From Bacteroidetes bacterium 37-13 (GTDB lineage: Bacteria; Bacteroidota; Bacteroidia; Chitinophagales; LD1): 64,000 bases of DNA. The first letter of the stretch is position 1. Every line of letters begins with the position of its first letter. The notes beneath the pieces were generated by a model. The model saw only the letters and a list, made by a program, of their open reading frames with translations, ran no database searches and was not told where the DNA came from. The position numbers and the translations under genes are program-made. Location: contig MKTC01000027.1 in assembly GCA_001897535.1 (NCBI GenBank), forward strand, positions 1-64,000. The letters run 5' to 3'. Positions 53,401 to 62,476 of this stretch are shown piece by piece.

Positions 53401-56062
53401 CGGTTTTAACACTATCGTTCCAAACATAAGTGTAGCTTGGTGTTCCGCCATTTACAGAAATGTCAATGTTGGCATTGTTTCCACCAAAACATAAAACATT
53501 TCCATGTTGCTCTCCAAGCACAAGCTGAACAGGCTCTGTAATAATTTCTGTAATCGTATCTGCACAACCTTTTGAGTCGGTAATAATTCCGGTATAAGTG
53601 TTTGGTGCAAGATTAGGCATGGTAGAAGTTCCTGCCGGAACTGGATTGCCGGCATAAGAATACGGCTGTGTTCCTCCTCCAACAGTAATGGTAAGTGTTC
53701 CATTGTTCAATCCATTACAAGTTACATCAGTGTGCGAAGAAGTTGCAACCAAAACAGAGTCCGGTTCAACAATTGTGTCGCCACCTACAATTTTACAACC
53801 GTGTGCATCTGTTACCGTGTAAGTATATTTCCCTGCTGCCAAACCTGTTGGGTTGGTGCCTGTAACTCCTGCTTGCCCCCAAACAATATTGTAAGGCGTT
53901 GTGCCTCCCGATAAATTAACGGTATAGCCTCCCGTGCTTTGCCCTTTGCAATTCACATTTTGAAGCGAAAAAGTTTGTTTTAATAATGGAGGCGTTGCAA
54001 TATTTGCCGTTGCCGTTGCCGTGCAATTATTGAAGTCTGTAACCGTAAGCGTGTATGCGCCACTTCGTAGGTTTAAATTAGTATCTGTTAATATAAAATT
54101 ACTCCAAGCAAAATCATACGGTGGCATACCTCCGGTAACTGTTGGAATTGCTTTTCCTTTTCCCGAATTAAAACAACTATCCATAGTAGTTGCCATGCTA
54201 ATAGCCAATGTTGCTGTTCCGGAAACTGTGCCGCTTGCCGTGGCTGTACATCCTTTGGAGTCGGTTATTGTAACACTAATATTCCCCGGAGGGAGATTGT
54301 TAGCTGCCGGATTATTTGCAGAACCATTACTCCAAGTGTAATTGTAAGGAGGTATTCCTCCAGATGGAACTGAAGCCAACGCCTGCCCCGTATTGGTTCC
54401 GGCACACTTAATTGGTGTAGTGCTGATTTGTGCAGCCATAGCTGCCGTTGGTTGGTTAATAGTTACTGTTCCAGAAAAAGCATGGCCGGGAACATTATCC
54501 GAAAAACTATAAGTATAAGTTCCTGCAGTTAAGTTGGAGGCTGTGGCACCTGTTTTTCCTCCCGGGTTCCATGTTATGTTTGGTGTACCAACTGCGCCTG
54601 TAACATTTAGCGTAGCAGAACCATTTGTGCCATTAAAACATGTTACATCTGTTTTGGTTACGCTTGAAGAAATGCCGCAAGGAAGAGAATTAATAACTGC
54701 ATTATACTGAAGCAATGCCGAACAGCCATTCGCGTCTTTAAAGTCAGGAATGTAAGTTCCTGCGCCAAGTCCGGTTGCCACGTTTGTGCTGCTAAGTCCA
54801 GGCCAGTTTACATATTGATAAGGAGTTGTGCCTCCACTCACCGTAACGGTTGCTGTTCCATTACTTTGCCCGCAATTTGCATCTGTTTTAGAAACCGTTG
54901 CTGTTACCGGAGTTGGCTGGTTAAGCGTGTATTGTCCTGTAGTGGTACAAACATTATCTGTAACTGTAACAGTGTATGTTCCTGCAGTTAAGCCGATAGC
55001 TGTTTGGGTTGTTTGACCTGTGCTCCAAGTATATTGAAATGGGCCAAAACCTCCACTTGGATTTGCCTTTGCACTTCCGTTGCTTCCTCCATTGCAAGGT
55101 GGTGGAGTTAAGGTTGGTGTTAGAGTAATTGGATTCGCAATTTGTATTTGCTTTGTTGCAGTTGAAGAGCAACCATTAAAATCAGTAACGGTTAATACCG
55201 CAGTATAATTTCCTGCGGTTGCATATCTGTGTTTTACATTAGCATTGGCAAAAGTTGGGCTGTTGTTGGTAAGCGTAGTTCCATCTCCAAAATCCCAGTG
55301 CAGCGATTGGTATTGCGAAAGCGAAGCCTGATAGCACGGACTCACAAATTCAAAACTTACAGAATCGCCCAAACATTTTCTACCTGCTTGATCTACAAAA
55401 AAGTCTATAAATAAATCGTACTTAAAATTACTATATGTACAATTTTTCTGCGAATAGTTGTAAAAGCCAAACCTGCCGGGTTTAAAGCAATCGGTAACAT
55501 CAAAAATCAAATTTCCGTCCACATAAATTATTGCTCTGGTGTAGGTTAAGCGCAATTCAAATGCGTGGTTAAAACCGCGATTCCAACCGGGTCCGCCAAA
55601 TGTATTTTGGACTACCGTAAACTCGGGAGTGTTTTGGTGCGCCCAAAATGTGTTGTCGTATTGTGCCTGAGGAATGTTTCCCAAAATTCTGTTGATTGAC
55701 ATTCCGCTTGGTGCCACATCTTGGGTTTTTTCTTTCCAATCGTACATCCAACAATCAAAATCATCAATAGCACCCATCGGGTTTAAAAAGCTAAACACAA
55801 AACCCATGTAGTCATCATCACCATCGGTAGTTTTAAAATTGCCGGTAATTTTTACGTTCATCAAATCAAATGGAGATATAAAATAGGTATTATCACCATT
55901 TATGGTTTGCAGCACTGAAGAGCCTCCGCCCTGCACTACCCAATTTCCGTTGGCGGGTCCGGTTTTGCTCCAAGTATTAAAATCTACATTGGTTATACAT
56001 TGCGCAGTAATTGAAAAAGTAAAAATTAGGCTAACTACTAAATATAGTAAAAATTTCTTCAT
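50498..56062 (-). CDS. Giant SprB-repeat surface protein with CHU_C domain
   Basis: A 1854-residue secreted protein, the longest in the window. Signal peptide 1-20; an N-terminal jelly-roll (about 22-225) resembling the thrombospondin C-terminal/lectin type (DDDYMGFVFSFLNP, FDCWMYDWKEKTQ, GRFGFYNYSQ); a PKD domain (about 230-310, LHWDFGDGTTLTNN); about eighteen SprB-type repeats of 70-80 residues (about 315-1690), each with a CNGxxNGSxxV start, a GGTxPYTFxW middle and a TVTDxxxCTxTxTITEP end; and the CHU_C sorting domain (about 1765-1854, FVPNTFSPNNDGTNDF). SprB repeats are known from the gliding adhesin of Flavobacterium. Role: probably T9SS-secreted adhesin. No PorP/SprF gene is adjacent. 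Confidence 0.92.
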   Translation of the reverse strand: MKKFLLYLVVSLIFTFSITAQCITNVDFNTWSKTGPANGNWVVQGGGSSVLQTINGDNTYFISPFDLMNVKITGNFKTTDGDDDYMGFVFSFLNPMGAIDDFDCWMYDWKEKTQDVAPSGMSINRILGNIPQAQYDNTFWAHQNTPEFTVVQNTFGGPGWNRGFNHAFELRLTYTRAIIYVDGNLIFDVTDCFKPGRFGFYNYSQKNCTYSNFKYDLFIDFFVDQAGRKCLGDSVSFEFVSPCYQASLSQYQSLHWDFGDGTTLTNNSPTFANANVKHRYATAGNYTAVLTVTDFNGCSSTATKQIQIANPITLTPTLTPPPCNGGSNGSAKANPSGGFGPFQYTWSTGQTTQTAIGLTAGTYTVTVTDNVCTTTGQYTLNQPTPVTATVSKTDANCGQSNGTATVTVSGGTTPYQYVNWPGLSSTNVATGLGAGTYIPDFKDANGCSALLQYNAVINSLPCGISSSVTKTDVTCFNGTNGSATLNVTGAVGTPNITWNPGGKTGATASNLTAGTYTYSFSDNVPGHAFSGTVTINQPTAAMAAQISTTPIKCAGTNTGQALASVPSGGIPPYNYTWSNGSANNPAANNLPPGNISVTITDSKGCTATASGTVSGTATLAISMATTMDSCFNSGKGKAIPTVTGGMPPYDFAWSNFILTDTNLNLRSGAYTLTVTDFNNCTATATANIATPPLLKQTFSLQNVNCKGQSTGGYTVNLSGGTTPYNIVWGQAGVTGTNPTGLAAGKYTYTVTDAHGCKIVGGDTIVEPDSVLVATSSHTDVTCNGLNNGTLTITVGGGTQPYSYAGNPVPAGTSTMPNLAPNTYTGIITDSKGCADTITEIITEPVQLVLGEQHGNVLCFGGNNANIDISVNGGTPSYTYVWNDSVKTEDRSNLTQGNYSITVTDAHNCTATISATITEPTELLASETHQDVACFGGNTGSVDVTVSGGTTPYTFTWNDGNGNEDRTALSQGNYSVTITDGNSCTKALAVTISEPTALTATTSHTNVTCNGLNNGTVTVNTSGGTPPYTFMGNPLPAGAVTLPNLAPNTYAGNITDSKGCTFTITETITEPTVLSATETHTDATCYGATNGSITLTTSGGTTPYTFDWGGGVSSQNRTNIGAGNYAVAVTDANSCTFNLSVTITEPSVFSLSETHVDVGCNGASTGSVDVTTTGGVGTIAYVWSNGGATEDLTGVAAGNYCLTATDNNACTATVCATISEPTALAATTSHTDVTCNGLNNGTVTVNTSGGTPPYTFMGNPLPAGAVTLPNLAPNTYAGNITDSKGCTFAITETITEPTALSATETHTDATCNGATNGSITLTVSGGTAPYTFDWGGGVSSQDRTNIGAGNYTVTVTDANNCTFNLSVNITEPAAVALAIAGTDASCFGATGSATASPTEGIAPFIFVWSGSSSTTATASLPAGTHTATSTASNGCKQTGTVTINQPSQIAVSETHVDVDCNSGATGSVRITASGGVGQLTYQWQPNVSSTDTAVNLVAGSYQVVVSDGNNCTTTITAVVVEPVAIQLATTDKQITCFSTQNGEITATATGGNSGFNYTAKSISDSLSSSSGQFTSLKANTYTVIVTDSKNCSALTTVTITEPNALTLNSQQKDVTCHKYADGNVQYTAAGGTPSYSFKFSTGESNNSGLFTNLKAGNYTVTVTDQNQCSLTNSISITEPDSVQVTALPNPTSTSLGVPVQLNVTSNQAGVSSYTWIPATGLSCSDCDNPTFNGIKTVTYTVFVTTSLGCSGSSDITATVVPDYTVFVPNTFSPNNDGTNDFLQVYGNTKGVKLFEFKVFNRWGEMVYESTDVNQRWDGFSGGKKLLGGVYVYTLKYVFIDNHTSDIYKGTITILD
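52032..53110 (-). repeat. Near-identical tandem DNA repeat inside the SprB-repeat gene
   Basis: Two blocks about 678 bases (226 codons) apart are nearly identical in DNA: for example AGTGTTTGGTGCTAAGTTTG occurs at 52241 and 52919, with only scattered third-base changes in the following 90 bases. Each block encodes several SprB modules. This points to recent duplication within the gene. Confidence 0.75.
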
Positions 56063-56142
56063 AGCAACGGAGTAATAATATATTCCGAAAATAATACTTA
56101 GAAGCTAATAACAAAGAAACCGTTGCAAAAGATTAAATTTTA

Positions 56143-56150
56143 CAAAGCTA
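56143..56150 (-). promoter_or_regulatory. Possible -7 element of the SprB-repeat gene
   Basis: TAGCTTTG on the minus strand, about 80 bases before the start codon; the -33 position falls in the lpxC-fabZ end and has no TTTG. Confidence 0.35.
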
Positions 56151-56166
56151 TACGAAAGGATAATTT

Positions 56167-57573
56167 TTACTTGGTGGCCGCCTCCCTGCGTTGCACGCGA
56201 GCCATCAGTTCTGCTTCGCAAACCATTTTGTTGCCTACGTAAGCCGTTCCTTTCATTTCCACAATGCCTCTGCGCACAGGAGAAAGCAATTCCATTTTTA
56301 AAATAAGCGTATCGCCCGGCACCACTTTTTGTTTGAACTTTGCTTTTTCTATTTTCAAAAAATAGGTGTCAAAATTTTCCGGATCAGGATATTCTCTAAG
56401 AACCAAAATTCCTCCAGTTTGGGCTAAAGCTTCTATTTGTAGAACACCGGGCATTACAGGATTTCCCGGGAAATGGCCTAAGAAAAACTCTTCGTTGGCA
56501 GTTACGTTTTTTATGCCAACTACTTCTTTCTCGTTTATCTTAATTATTTTATCAACCAATGCAAACGGATAGCGATGCGGTAGCAACTGCTTTATCTTTA
56601 CCGAGTCGTAAATTGCCGGATCATTTACATCATATTCGGGCGCATCATCTAATCGGGCTTTTTTAATATATGCCTTCAGTTTTTTTCCAAACTCTATGTT
56701 TGATTTATGCCCCGGTCGTGTTGCTATAATTTGAGCGTTGATAGGAATTCCTACCAAAGCCAAATCGCCAACAATATCTAAAAGCTTATGGCGCGCAGGT
56801 TCGTTTGCGTAGCGCAGTTTTACATTGTTTAAAATGCCTTCTTCAACCACTTTTATATCAGGCTTATTAAAAATGCCGGCAAGGCGGGCAACTTCTTGCT
56901 CATTTATTGCTCTATCTACCACTACTATGGCATTGTTTAAATCTCCGCCTCTTATCAATCCTGCATTTAAAAGTATTTCTAATTCATGCAAAAAACAAAA
57001 GGTTCTTGCATCGGCAAACTCTTTTTTGAAGTCGTTTAAATGGTCTAAAGATGCATGTTGCTGCCCCAAAATTGGCGATTGGTAATCAATCATTGCCGTT
57101 ACACGATAGTGGTCGCTTGGCATAGCCAGCATTTCTACTCCACTTTCCGCATCTTTGTATGAAATTGGGTGGCGCAATTCAAAAACTTCGCGCAACTCTT
57201 GCTGTTCTTGTATTCCTGCGGCTTCAAAAACATCAAGAAAAGGTTTTGAACTTCCGTCCATAATCGGAATTTCAACACCATTAATTTCAACTAGTAAATT
57301 ATCAATTTGCAAACCAAGGCAGGCTGCCATTAAATGTTCAACGGTAGCCACTTTCGCGCCATTTTTTTCTAAAGTAGTTCCTCGCTCTACGCTTACCACC
57401 AAATCCACATCTGCAGGAATTATTGGGCTTTCAGGCAAATCTACTCTTTGAAATTTAATGCCGTGGTTGGTTGGCGCAGGAAGAAAATTAAGCGTAACCT
57501 TTTGCCCTGTGTGCAAACCTGTTCCCGAAAGTGTAGCCGGCTGCTTTAATGTTTGTTGGTTGGTTAAATTCAT
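56167..57573 (-). CDS. lpxC-fabZ: Bifunctional UDP-3-O-acyl-GlcNAc deacetylase / 3-hydroxyacyl-ACP dehydratase
   Basis: A 468-residue fusion typical of Bacteroidota. Residues 1-310: LpxC, with zinc ligands in VEHLMAACLG and in PARHKLLDIVGD (His-x3-Asp). Residues 325-468: FabZ, with LLPHRYPFALVDKI and GHFPGNPVMPGVLQIEALAQ (catalytic His and Glu). The first half commits UDP-3-acyl-GlcNAc to lipid A, the second dehydrates 3-hydroxyacyl-ACP for fatty acids, so one protein touches both pathways at their branch point. It follows lpxD on the same strand. Confidence 0.96.
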   Translation of the reverse strand: MNLTNQQTLKQPATLSGTGLHTGQKVTLNFLPAPTNHGIKFQRVDLPESPIIPADVDLVVSVERGTTLEKNGAKVATVEHLMAACLGLQIDNLLVEINGVEIPIMDGSSKPFLDVFEAAGIQEQQELREVFELRHPISYKDAESGVEMLAMPSDHYRVTAMIDYQSPILGQQHASLDHLNDFKKEFADARTFCFLHELEILLNAGLIRGGDLNNAIVVVDRAINEQEVARLAGIFNKPDIKVVEEGILNNVKLRYANEPARHKLLDIVGDLALVGIPINAQIIATRPGHKSNIEFGKKLKAYIKKARLDDAPEYDVNDPAIYDSVKIKQLLPHRYPFALVDKIIKINEKEVVGIKNVTANEEFFLGHFPGNPVMPGVLQIEALAQTGGILVLREYPDPENFDTYFLKIEKAKFKQKVVPGDTLILKMELLSPVRRGIVEMKGTAYVGNKMVCEAELMARVQRREAATK

Positions 57574-57618
57574 TTTATAAAGTACGAAAACAAATTTTTG
57601 TATGCAGAAATTCTATTG

Positions 57619-57626
57619 CAAACATA
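57619..57626 (-). promoter_or_regulatory. Possible -7 element of lpxC-fabZ
   Basis: TATGTTTG on the minus strand between lpxD and lpxC-fabZ, 46 bases before the start codon; only a mismatched -33 (TTTC) at 18 bases. Confidence 0.4.
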
Positions 57627-57682
57627 TTTTTATTTTACCGAACCGAAAAACTCAACTTAACACGAAAAACAAATGACTTCTC

Positions 57683-58708
57683 TTAGCCGTTTATTTTCTT
57701 TTCAAGCTGTGCTATTTTTTTGATGAGGTCGGGCAACTGTTTCAAAGCAGCTAATTGCCTATAATGTTCTCTCGCATCAACTGCCGGAGTACCGGAAAAA
57801 CCTTTGTTCGGAGTATCAATATTTTTAATTACTGCTGCTTGCGCTTGAATTTTTGTGCCATCGGCAATTACTAAATGCCCTGTGATTCCGGCTTGGCCGC
57901 CTACCATATTGTTTTTACCTATTTTTGTGCTGCCCGAAACGCCTGCAAGTGCTGCCATCACTGTGTTTTCGCCTACTTCTACATTGTGTGCTATTTGTAT
58001 TAAGTTGTCTAACTTAACTCCATCTTTAATTAGTGTTGAACCAAGTGTTGCTTTATCTACGCAAGTGTTTGCGCCAATTTCTACATCGTTGCCAACTACT
58101 ACATTTCCCACGTGTTGAATTTTTTGAAATGTGCCATCAGCCTGCGGAGCAAAACCAAAACCATCGGCTCCAATCACCGCTCCCGAATGAATGATAGTTC
58201 TTTTTCCAATTACGCATCTTGGATAAACTTTCACTCCGGAATATAAAATTGTATCGTCTCCAATTTCACATTCATCACCAACATACACATGCGGATAAAG
58301 CGTTACGTTATTTCCGATTTTTGCATTCTTACCAATATATACAAAATCTGCAATAGAAACATTGTTGCCCAAAATGGTATCTTTTCCAACATGGCACCAT
58401 TCTGCTACTTCTTGTTTTCCTTGTCCGGCTTGGCTATAAACGTCAAGTAATTTTGATAAGCAAGAATATGGGTCAGCAACGCGGATAACTGCCTGAACTT
58501 GTTTGCTGCTCACTGCCAAACTTTCATTCACGATTAAAACTGCTGCCGTTACACTTTCTGCATACGTTTCGTACTTTGGATTGCTGATAAATGTGAGCGA
58601 TGAATTGTCGGATTCTTCAATCTTGGAAAGTTTTGAAACTATTGCTTCGGGATTTCCTTCTAATTTCCCGTTAATAACCTCGCAAATTTGGCGAGCCGTG
58701 AACTGCAT
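57683..58708 (-). CDS. lpxD: UDP-3-O-(3-hydroxyacyl)glucosamine N-acyltransferase
   Basis: About 341 residues from the ATG at 58708, which gives the family's MQFTARQICEVINGKLEG start; an ATG seven codons upstream precedes a basic stretch not typical of the family. The N-terminal uridine-binding domain (about 1-100; LTFISNPKY) is followed by a left-handed beta-helix of hexapeptides (about 100-310) with HSGAVIGADGFGFAPQ and catalytic IQIAHNVEVG. It adds the second acyl chain in lipid A synthesis. Same direction and pathway as lpxC-fabZ, which follows after 109 bases. Confidence 0.95.
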   Translation of the reverse strand: MQFTARQICEVINGKLEGNPEAIVSKLSKIEESDNSSLTFISNPKYETYAESVTAAVLIVNESLAVSSKQVQAVIRVADPYSCLSKLLDVYSQAGQGKQEVAEWCHVGKDTILGNNVSIADFVYIGKNAKIGNNVTLYPHVYVGDECEIGDDTILYSGVKVYPRCVIGKRTIIHSGAVIGADGFGFAPQADGTFQKIQHVGNVVVGNDVEIGANTCVDKATLGSTLIKDGVKLDNLIQIAHNVEVGENTVMAALAGVSGSTKIGKNNMVGGQAGITGHLVIADGTKIQAQAAVIKNIDTPNKGFSGTPAVDAREHYRQLAALKQLPDLIKKIAQLEKKING

Positions 58709-58887
58709 ACGCGTAATTTTTTTTTTCAACCGTAAGAAAACGCATTTTTATTAAAAAAATTATGCCTCCGCTTTAAAAAAATGAAATCGCGCTACCTAAA
58801 TGCTGCATTTTCATACTTCTGCCTAATATATCGTTCATTAACGAAGTTTAAGTCATCTTGTTAGCATCTATATCATTTTAAAACAGC

Positions 58888-58895
58888 TATGTTTG
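58888..58895 (+). promoter_or_regulatory. Possible -7 element of sucA
   Basis: TATGTTTG fits TAnnTTTG, about 30 bases before the sucA start; no good TTTG upstream. Confidence 0.4.
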
Positions 58896-58925
58896 CTTTA
58901 AAATGTTGAAAACGCATAAATAAAC

Positions 58926-61637
58926 ATGGATAAGTATTCTTACCTATCAAACGCTACGCCCGAATATATTGAGAATTTGTATCTCGATTTTAAAGCCAAT
59001 CCTGCTTCGGTAGATGTGGAATTTAAAAAGTTTTTTGAAGGTTTTGATTATGCCAGTAGTTCTGCTAATGGCAATGGAAAAGCAACTTCAGTTTCTTTGG
59101 ATGAAATTAAGGTTTACAAACTCATAACCGACTATCGCGATAAGGCGCATTTAATTTCAACCACCAATCCTTTACAACCGCGCAAAGACCGCAAAGCCAA
59201 TTTAGAATTAGAAAATTTTGGACTCAGCGAAAAGGATTTAGAAAGGCGCTTCCAGATTGGAAATGAAATAGGCTTGCCCAATGCAACCCTAAGCGAAATA
59301 ATTGCAAAACTCAAAGCTGTTTATGCCGGAAATATTGGGTTTGAGTTTGGTTATGTGCGCACCAAAGAAGAAAGAGATTGGCTCTTGGAAAGAATTGAAA
59401 AGCCTGCGCAATTATATAATTACAACATCGGCAAAAAAGAGCAAATTTTCCGTGCGCTAAACCGCGCATCGGTATTTGAAAAGTTTTTAGGCACAAAATA
59501 TATTGGCGAAAAAAGATTTTCACTCGAAGGTGGCGAAACCACTATTCCTGCGCTCGAAGCCATCATAAACAAGAGTGCAGAATTAGGCGCAGAAGAAGTA
59601 ATTTTTGGAATGGCGCACCGCGGCAGACTAAATGTGCTGGCAAACATTATTGGAAAAACCTACGAAGAAATTTTCAACGAGTTTGAAGGCAACATCGTTG
59701 GCGATCCGATTTTTGGTGATGGTGATGTAAAATACCACTTAGGATATACTTCTTTATTTAAAGCCGCAAAAGGAAAAAGTGTTTATTTAAAGCTAATGCC
59801 CAACCCTTCGCACTTGGAAGCGGTAAGTCCGGTAATTGCCGGTTTTTGCAGAGCAAAAGCAAATACTATTTACAATGAACACTTCGAAAAAATTTTACCA
59901 ATAGCAATTCATGGCGATGCTGCTCTTGCCGGTCAGGGAATAATATACGAAGTACTGCAAATGGAAAAATTGCCCGGTTATCATATTGGCGGCACTTTAC
60001 ACTTTGTAATCAACAACCAAATCGGTTTCACCACAGGGTTTGAAGAAGCTCGCTCCAGCGATTATTCTACTTCAATTGCCGCTACTATCGAAGCACCCGT
60101 TTTTCACGTGAATGGCGATGATGCCGAAGCAACAGTTTTTGTAAGCGAATTAGCAGCAGAATACAGACAAACTTTCAAAAAAGATGTTTTTGTTGATATG
60201 GTTTGCTACCGTAAATGGGGACACAACGAAAGCGATGACCCTAAATTTACGCAGCCGCTTATGTACCAGCTGATTGATAAACATGTTAACCCACGCGATG
60301 TATATTCAAAAGTGTTAGAGCAGCAAGGCAAAATGGGCGCTGACTTGGCAAAAAAATTAGAGAAAGAATTTTGGGCAGAACTACAAGAGCGCTTAGACTT
60401 GGTGAAGCAAAAACCTTTGCCATATAAACCACAGCCAACCGAAGAGGCTTGGAATAGTTTGCGCAGCGCTACCGGCAAAGATTTTGAACAATCTCCAGAA
60501 ACGGGAGTGAAAGAAGCAACGCTTTTAGCGCTTGCAGCGACCATGAATACTATTCCGCAGGATTTTTCTCCTCTTAAAAAAATGAAGAAATACCTTGCAG
60601 AAAGGCAAACTTTAATGGTGGAAGAGAAGCGCTTGGATTGGGCGGCAGGCGAACTTTTAGCCTATGCAAGTATTTTGAACGATGGAAAAGATGTGCGCTT
60701 TAGCGGTGAAGATGTGGAGCGCGGAACTTTCACCCATCGCCATGCTGTAATTTATGACGAAAATAATGGAAACGGCTACAACCGCTTAAGCAAACTATCG
60801 CCAACACAAGGCAAGTTTAGAATTTACAATTCGCACCTGAGCGAATACGGTGTGTTGGGCTTTGAATATGGCTATTCCATGGTTCACCCCGAGCCGTTAG
60901 TAATTTGGGAAGCACAGTTTGGCGACTTTAATAATGGCGCACAAATAATGATAGACCAATTTATTGCTGCCGCAGAAAGCAAATGGCAACGCTGCTCCGG
61001 TTTGGTAATGTTGCTACCTCACGGCTACGAAGGTCAAGGTCCGGAACACAGCAGTGCTCGCTTGGAGAGGTTTTTGCAATTGTGTGCCGAGCTAAACATG
61101 GTTGTTACAAACATTTCTTCTCCGGCAAACTATTTCCACGCCATGCGTAGGCAGTTGGCTTGGGAATTTAGAAAACCGCTAATCGTGATGAGTCCGAAAT
61201 CGCTGTTGCGCCATCCGCAATGTGTTTCAGATTTAAGCGAAATAACAACCGGTACTTTCCGTGAAATAATTGCCGATGAACCACAGAGCAAAAACATTAG
61301 AAGAATTCTCTTCTGCTCAGGTAAAATTTATTTCGATTTAAAAAACAAGCAAACACAGAAAGCGGCTAACGATGTGCTAATTGTTCGCATAGAACAGCTA
61401 TATCCAATACCAGAAAAGCAAATGCAAGAAGTGGTGAAAAAGTATCCAAAAGCTGAAGTAGTTTGGGTGCAAGAAGAGCCGTTGAACATGGGCGCTTGGT
61501 CGTTCTTAATTGGAAGATTATACGATGTGCTGCCAATGAAAGTTGTAGCCAGAAAAAATTCTGCTTCACCTGCCACAGGCTATAAAAAACAGCACTTAAA
61601 AGAACAAGAAGCTATTTTAGAAGCTGCATTTGCATAA
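58926..61637 (+). CDS. sucA: 2-oxoglutarate dehydrogenase E1 component
   Basis: A 903-residue thiamine-diphosphate enzyme. N-terminal E2-binding segment (YSYLSNATPEYIENLYLDFK), then the TPP domain with FSLEGGET, GMAHRGRLNVLANI, GDGDVKYHLGY, the metal/TPP motif HGDAALAGQG ... NNQIGFTT, and the pyrimidine-binding and C-terminal domains (HGYEGQGPEHSSARLERFLQLC). It decarboxylates 2-oxoglutarate in the TCA cycle. sucB does not follow: the next gene is tsaB, overlapping by one base. Confidence 0.97.
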   Translation: MDKYSYLSNATPEYIENLYLDFKANPASVDVEFKKFFEGFDYASSSANGNGKATSVSLDEIKVYKLITDYRDKAHLISTTNPLQPRKDRKANLELENFGLSEKDLERRFQIGNEIGLPNATLSEIIAKLKAVYAGNIGFEFGYVRTKEERDWLLERIEKPAQLYNYNIGKKEQIFRALNRASVFEKFLGTKYIGEKRFSLEGGETTIPALEAIINKSAELGAEEVIFGMAHRGRLNVLANIIGKTYEEIFNEFEGNIVGDPIFGDGDVKYHLGYTSLFKAAKGKSVYLKLMPNPSHLEAVSPVIAGFCRAKANTIYNEHFEKILPIAIHGDAALAGQGIIYEVLQMEKLPGYHIGGTLHFVINNQIGFTTGFEEARSSDYSTSIAATIEAPVFHVNGDDAEATVFVSELAAEYRQTFKKDVFVDMVCYRKWGHNESDDPKFTQPLMYQLIDKHVNPRDVYSKVLEQQGKMGADLAKKLEKEFWAELQERLDLVKQKPLPYKPQPTEEAWNSLRSATGKDFEQSPETGVKEATLLALAATMNTIPQDFSPLKKMKKYLAERQTLMVEEKRLDWAAGELLAYASILNDGKDVRFSGEDVERGTFTHRHAVIYDENNGNGYNRLSKLSPTQGKFRIYNSHLSEYGVLGFEYGYSMVHPEPLVIWEAQFGDFNNGAQIMIDQFIAAAESKWQRCSGLVMLLPHGYEGQGPEHSSARLERFLQLCAELNMVVTNISSPANYFHAMRRQLAWEFRKPLIVMSPKSLLRHPQCVSDLSEITTGTFREIIADEPQSKNIRRILFCSGKIYFDLKNKQTQKAANDVLIVRIEQLYPIPEKQMQEVVKKYPKAEVVWVQEEPLNMGAWSFLIGRLYDVLPMKVVARKNSASPATGYKKQHLKEQEAILEAAFA

Positions 61638-62284
61638 TGAGCACCATACTTCTTTGCATAGAAACCGCAACACCTGTTTGCTCGGTTTGCATTAGCGAAG
61701 AACAAACCATATTGGCAAAAGTAGAAAGTGTAGAGCCAAACAATCACGCCAAAATATTGGCAGTTTTAATACAAAAAGCATTATTGCTTGCGCAAAAAAA
61801 AATTGCAGATTTAACCGCAATATGCGTGAGCGAAGGTCCGGGTTCTTATACCGGTTTGCGGATTGGTTTCGCTACGGCTAAGGGCATTTGCTATGCTGCA
61901 AACTTGCCGCTAATTCTTGTGCCTACCTTGCAAGCAATGGCAATAGGAATGAAACCAAATGCTAAAGACGGCTTTGTACTTTGCCCTGTTTTAGATGCCA
62001 GAAGAAACGATGTTTATTTTTCTTTCTTTAATACTAATGCTGAAGAAATAACTCCACACAATTGCAAATCTGTTGATGAGGTAAACGGTTTACTATTGCA
62101 AATGCAATCCAAAGCCATTGTTGCCGGAACGGGAACTAATAAATTTGAAATGTTCTTGGATAGTGTTATTATCTCAAATGAAAATGTGATTGACGCACAA
62201 AATATAGTTTCTATTGGTTTAGAAAAATTCAAAAACAATCAGTTTGCCGATTTAGCTTATAGTGAGCCGGTTTATAGAAAATAA
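61637..62284 (+). CDS. tsaB: tRNA threonylcarbamoyladenosine biosynthesis protein TsaB
   Basis: A 215-residue ASKHA-fold protein, partner of TsaD in making t6A37 in tRNA. Markers: ILLCIETATPVCSVCI start, SEGPGSYTGLRIGFATAKGI, and PVLDARRNDVYFS. Full length, slightly short of the E. coli protein (231). Start codon overlaps the sucA stop (TAATG), so translation is probably coupled. Confidence 0.92.
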   Translation: MSTILLCIETATPVCSVCISEEQTILAKVESVEPNNHAKILAVLIQKALLLAQKKIADLTAICVSEGPGSYTGLRIGFATAKGICYAANLPLILVPTLQAMAIGMKPNAKDGFVLCPVLDARRNDVYFSFFNTNAEEITPHNCKSVDEVNGLLLQMQSKAIVAGTGTNKFEMFLDSVIISNENVIDAQNIVSIGLEKFKNNQFADLAYSEPVYRK

Positions 62285-62432
62285 AATGTATTGTTTTAAC
62301 CACACCACCTGTATATTATTTTAGTCTAACTTTAGTCTTTCGTAGTTTTAAAGAAGTATTTGTAACTGATGCAAAAGCTTTACCTATAAATAATATTTAG
62401 GAAAACCAGTTCCCTGTTTTAATCTTTGGCAT

Positions 62433-62440
62433 TATCTTTG
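62433..62440 (+). promoter_or_regulatory. Possible -7 element of the repetitive secreted protein gene
   Basis: TATCTTTG fits TAnnTTTG, 37 bases before the start codon in a 192-base gap; a clear -33 box is absent. Confidence 0.35.
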
Positions 62441-62476
62441 TTAATAATATAAACGAATCGATTAAAACATTCACTT

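Noticed and set aside
51000-55100. CRISPR-like periodic repetition
   Set aside because: The periodicity is about 220 bases and is in frame with protein modules (SprB repeats); there are no short identical direct repeats with unique spacers, and no cas genes.
50498-56062. Several short plus-strand frames inside the adhesin gene
   Set aside because: They mirror the repeat modules in antisense; the long minus-strand frame has a signal peptide, domain order and C-terminal sorting domain.
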